DNA of 14,770 nucleotides, taken from positions 1-14,770 of the forward strand of contig CANJOG010000013.1 of the NCBI GenBank assembly GCA_947475475.1, written 5' to 3'. Positions 13,740 to 14,770 of the stretch are shown one piece after another. The notes under the pieces were generated by a model, which saw nothing but the letters and a program-made list of their open reading frames with translations, ran no database searches and was not told the origin of the DNA. Both the position numbers and the translations under genes were made by a program. Each line of letters starts with the position of its first letter. Within the stretch, counting starts at the first letter, position 1. Source of the DNA: Acetobacteraceae bacterium. Its GTDB lineage: Bacteria > Pseudomonadota > Alphaproteobacteria > Acetobacterales > Acetobacteraceae.

Positions 13740-14770
13740 ATGCCGGCACCGGCACCATTCCGCATCGAGATCCCGCAGGCAACGCTCGACGACATGCGCA
13801 CCCGCCTGCGCAACACCCGCTGGTCCGATGATTTCGGCAATGCGGACTGGACCTATGGCGTCGAATCCTCCTGGCTGAAATCCATGGTCCATTACTGGGC
13901 CAATGATTTCGACTGGCGCGCGCAGGAGGCGGAGATGAACCGCCTGCCACATTTCCGCACCGAGATCGACGGCATCCCGATCCATTTCATCCATGTGCGC
14001 GGCAAGGGTAAAAACCCAGTCCCGCTCATCCTCACACATGGCTGGCCCTGGACCTTCTGGGACTGGAAGGACGTGATCGGCCCGCTCACCGATCCGGCCG
14101 CGCATGGCGGTAGCGACGATGACAGTTTCGACGTCATCATCCCCTCCCTGCCTGGCTTAGGCTTCTCCGAGCCGCTACGCACCACCGGCATCTCGGTGCG
14201 CCAGATCGCACCGCTCTGGGTGAAACTCATGGCCCAGCTCGGCCACGAAACCTTCGCCGCGGCCGGCGGCGACTGGGGCGCCTTCGTCACGATGGAACTC
14301 GGCCACGCCCATCCGCAACATCTGCGCGCCGTGCACATGACACTGCCTTGCCTGCCCGGAATCATGCCGCAGAATCTCACCGCTGCGGATTTCGCGGACG
14401 ACGAACAATGGATGGCGCAACGCGCCGCCGATATCCTTCCCGCGATCACCAGCCACACCGCCGTGCATGCTGCCGATCCGCAAACCCTGGCCTATGCGCT
14501 GGCGGATTCGCCGGTCGGCACCGCCGCCTGGATCTGGGAACGCCGCCGCGCCTGGAGCGATTGCGACGGCGATATTGAAAGCGTGTTCTCGCGCGACTTC
14601 CTCTGCACCACCGCCTCGATCTACTGGCTGACCAACACGATCGGCTCGTCGCTGCGGATCTACAAGGAACGCGCGCTGCACCCCTTCCCGCCATTGCCGG
14701 ACCGCGCGCCGACCATCCCCGTGCCGACGGGCTTTGCCATCCATCCGAAGGAATTACGCTGGGTACCTAA
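13740..14770 (+). CDS. Epoxide hydrolase, microsomal type (3' end outside window)
   Basis: The frame opens at ATG 13740, with GGGAGG about 9 bases upstream, and is still open at the right edge after 343 codons. The N-terminal domain FRIEIPQATLDDMRTRLRN is the epoxide-hydrolase N-terminal module of the EPHX1/juvenile-hormone family, followed by an alpha/beta hydrolase core. The oxyanion-hole HGWPWTFWDW (about 101-110), the nucleophile D178 in GGDWGAF, and the lid segment with tyrosine SIYWLTNTIGSS are present. The PTGFAIHPKEL segment marks the approach to the catalytic acid; the catalytic histidine would lie beyond the window. The expected reaction is hydrolysis of an epoxide to a vicinal diol through an alkyl-enzyme ester. 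It could process an epoxide made by the P450 or another oxygenase of the cluster. Confidence 0.93.
   Translation, partial: MPAPAPFRIEIPQATLDDMRTRLRNTRWSDDFGNADWTYGVESSWLKSMVHYWANDFDWRAQEAEMNRLPHFRTEIDGIPIHFIHVRGKGKNPVPLILTHGWPWTFWDWKDVIGPLTDPAAHGGSDDDSFDVIIPSLPGLGFSEPLRTTGISVRQIAPLWVKLMAQLGHETFAAAGGDWGAFVTMELGHAHPQHLRAVHMTLPCLPGIMPQNLTAADFADDEQWMAQRAADILPAITSHTAVHAADPQTLAYALADSPVGTAAWIWERRRAWSDCDGDIESVFSRDFLCTTASIYWLTNTIGSSLRIYKERALHPFPPLPDRAPTIPVPTGFAIHPKELRWVP

Noticed and set aside
1..14770. GANTC depletion across the window as a sign of CcrM selection
   Set aside because: A by-eye scan found GANTC sites scattered in most genes without a clear bias. A proper count against a composition model is needed, so no claim is made.

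Overview
The window is GC-rich bacterial chromosome with short intergenic gaps. A complete CcrM-type GANTC adenine methyltransferase points to an alphaproteobacterium. The enzyme content and overall style suggest Rhodospirillales/Acetobacterales, but that finer placement is inference. I see no tRNA, rRNA, CRISPR array, insertion sequence or phage gene. No gene-free stretch reaches 300 bases; the longest are 384-561 and 11998-12191.

Layout. 1-383 (-) is the N-terminal part of an unrecognised protein, perhaps kinase-like, running off the left edge. 562-1635 (+) is ccrM, whose candidate promoter carries a GANTC site between -35 and -10. 1753-2985 (+) is a Rieske ring-hydroxylating oxygenase alpha subunit with its own promoter. 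A bidirectional terminator (3003-3032) separates it from a long leftward block of genes. In transcription order these are an ACMSD-like amidohydrolase (11997-10822), a thiolase-fold protein without the usual nucleophilic cysteine (10703-9507), a DUF35 zinc-ribbon/OB-fold protein (9503-9099), two adjacent acyl-CoA dehydrogenases (8940-7840 and 7815-6625), a Tat-exported ligand-binding protein (6560-5316), an SMP-30-type lactonase (5310-4405) and a cytochrome P450 (4335-3058). Hairpins at 10758-10789 and 8975-9009 and a promoter-like site near 9050 suggest two or three transcription units. Rightward from a divergent promoter with a perfect 14-bp palindrome come an LLM-class flavin/F420 oxidoreductase (12192-13082), a VOC metalloprotein (13154-13633), a REP-like inverted repeat pair (13639-13706) and an epoxide hydrolase (13740 to the right edge).

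Working together. Right of ccrM the window reads as a catabolic island for a hydrophobic, side-chain-bearing compound. Oxygenases (Rieske, P450, perhaps LLM) would introduce oxygen; the epoxide hydrolase and lactonase would open epoxides and lactones; the acyl-CoA dehydrogenase pair would desaturate a CoA-activated side chain; and the thiolase-fold/DUF35 pair would cleave it, probably by retro-aldol chemistry as in the steroid side-chain aldolase Ltp2-ChsH2(DUF35). The binding protein may capture the substrate. No CoA ligase, enoyl-CoA hydratase, permease, ferredoxin, reductase or regulator lies in the window, so the pathway is incomplete here and the substrate unknown.
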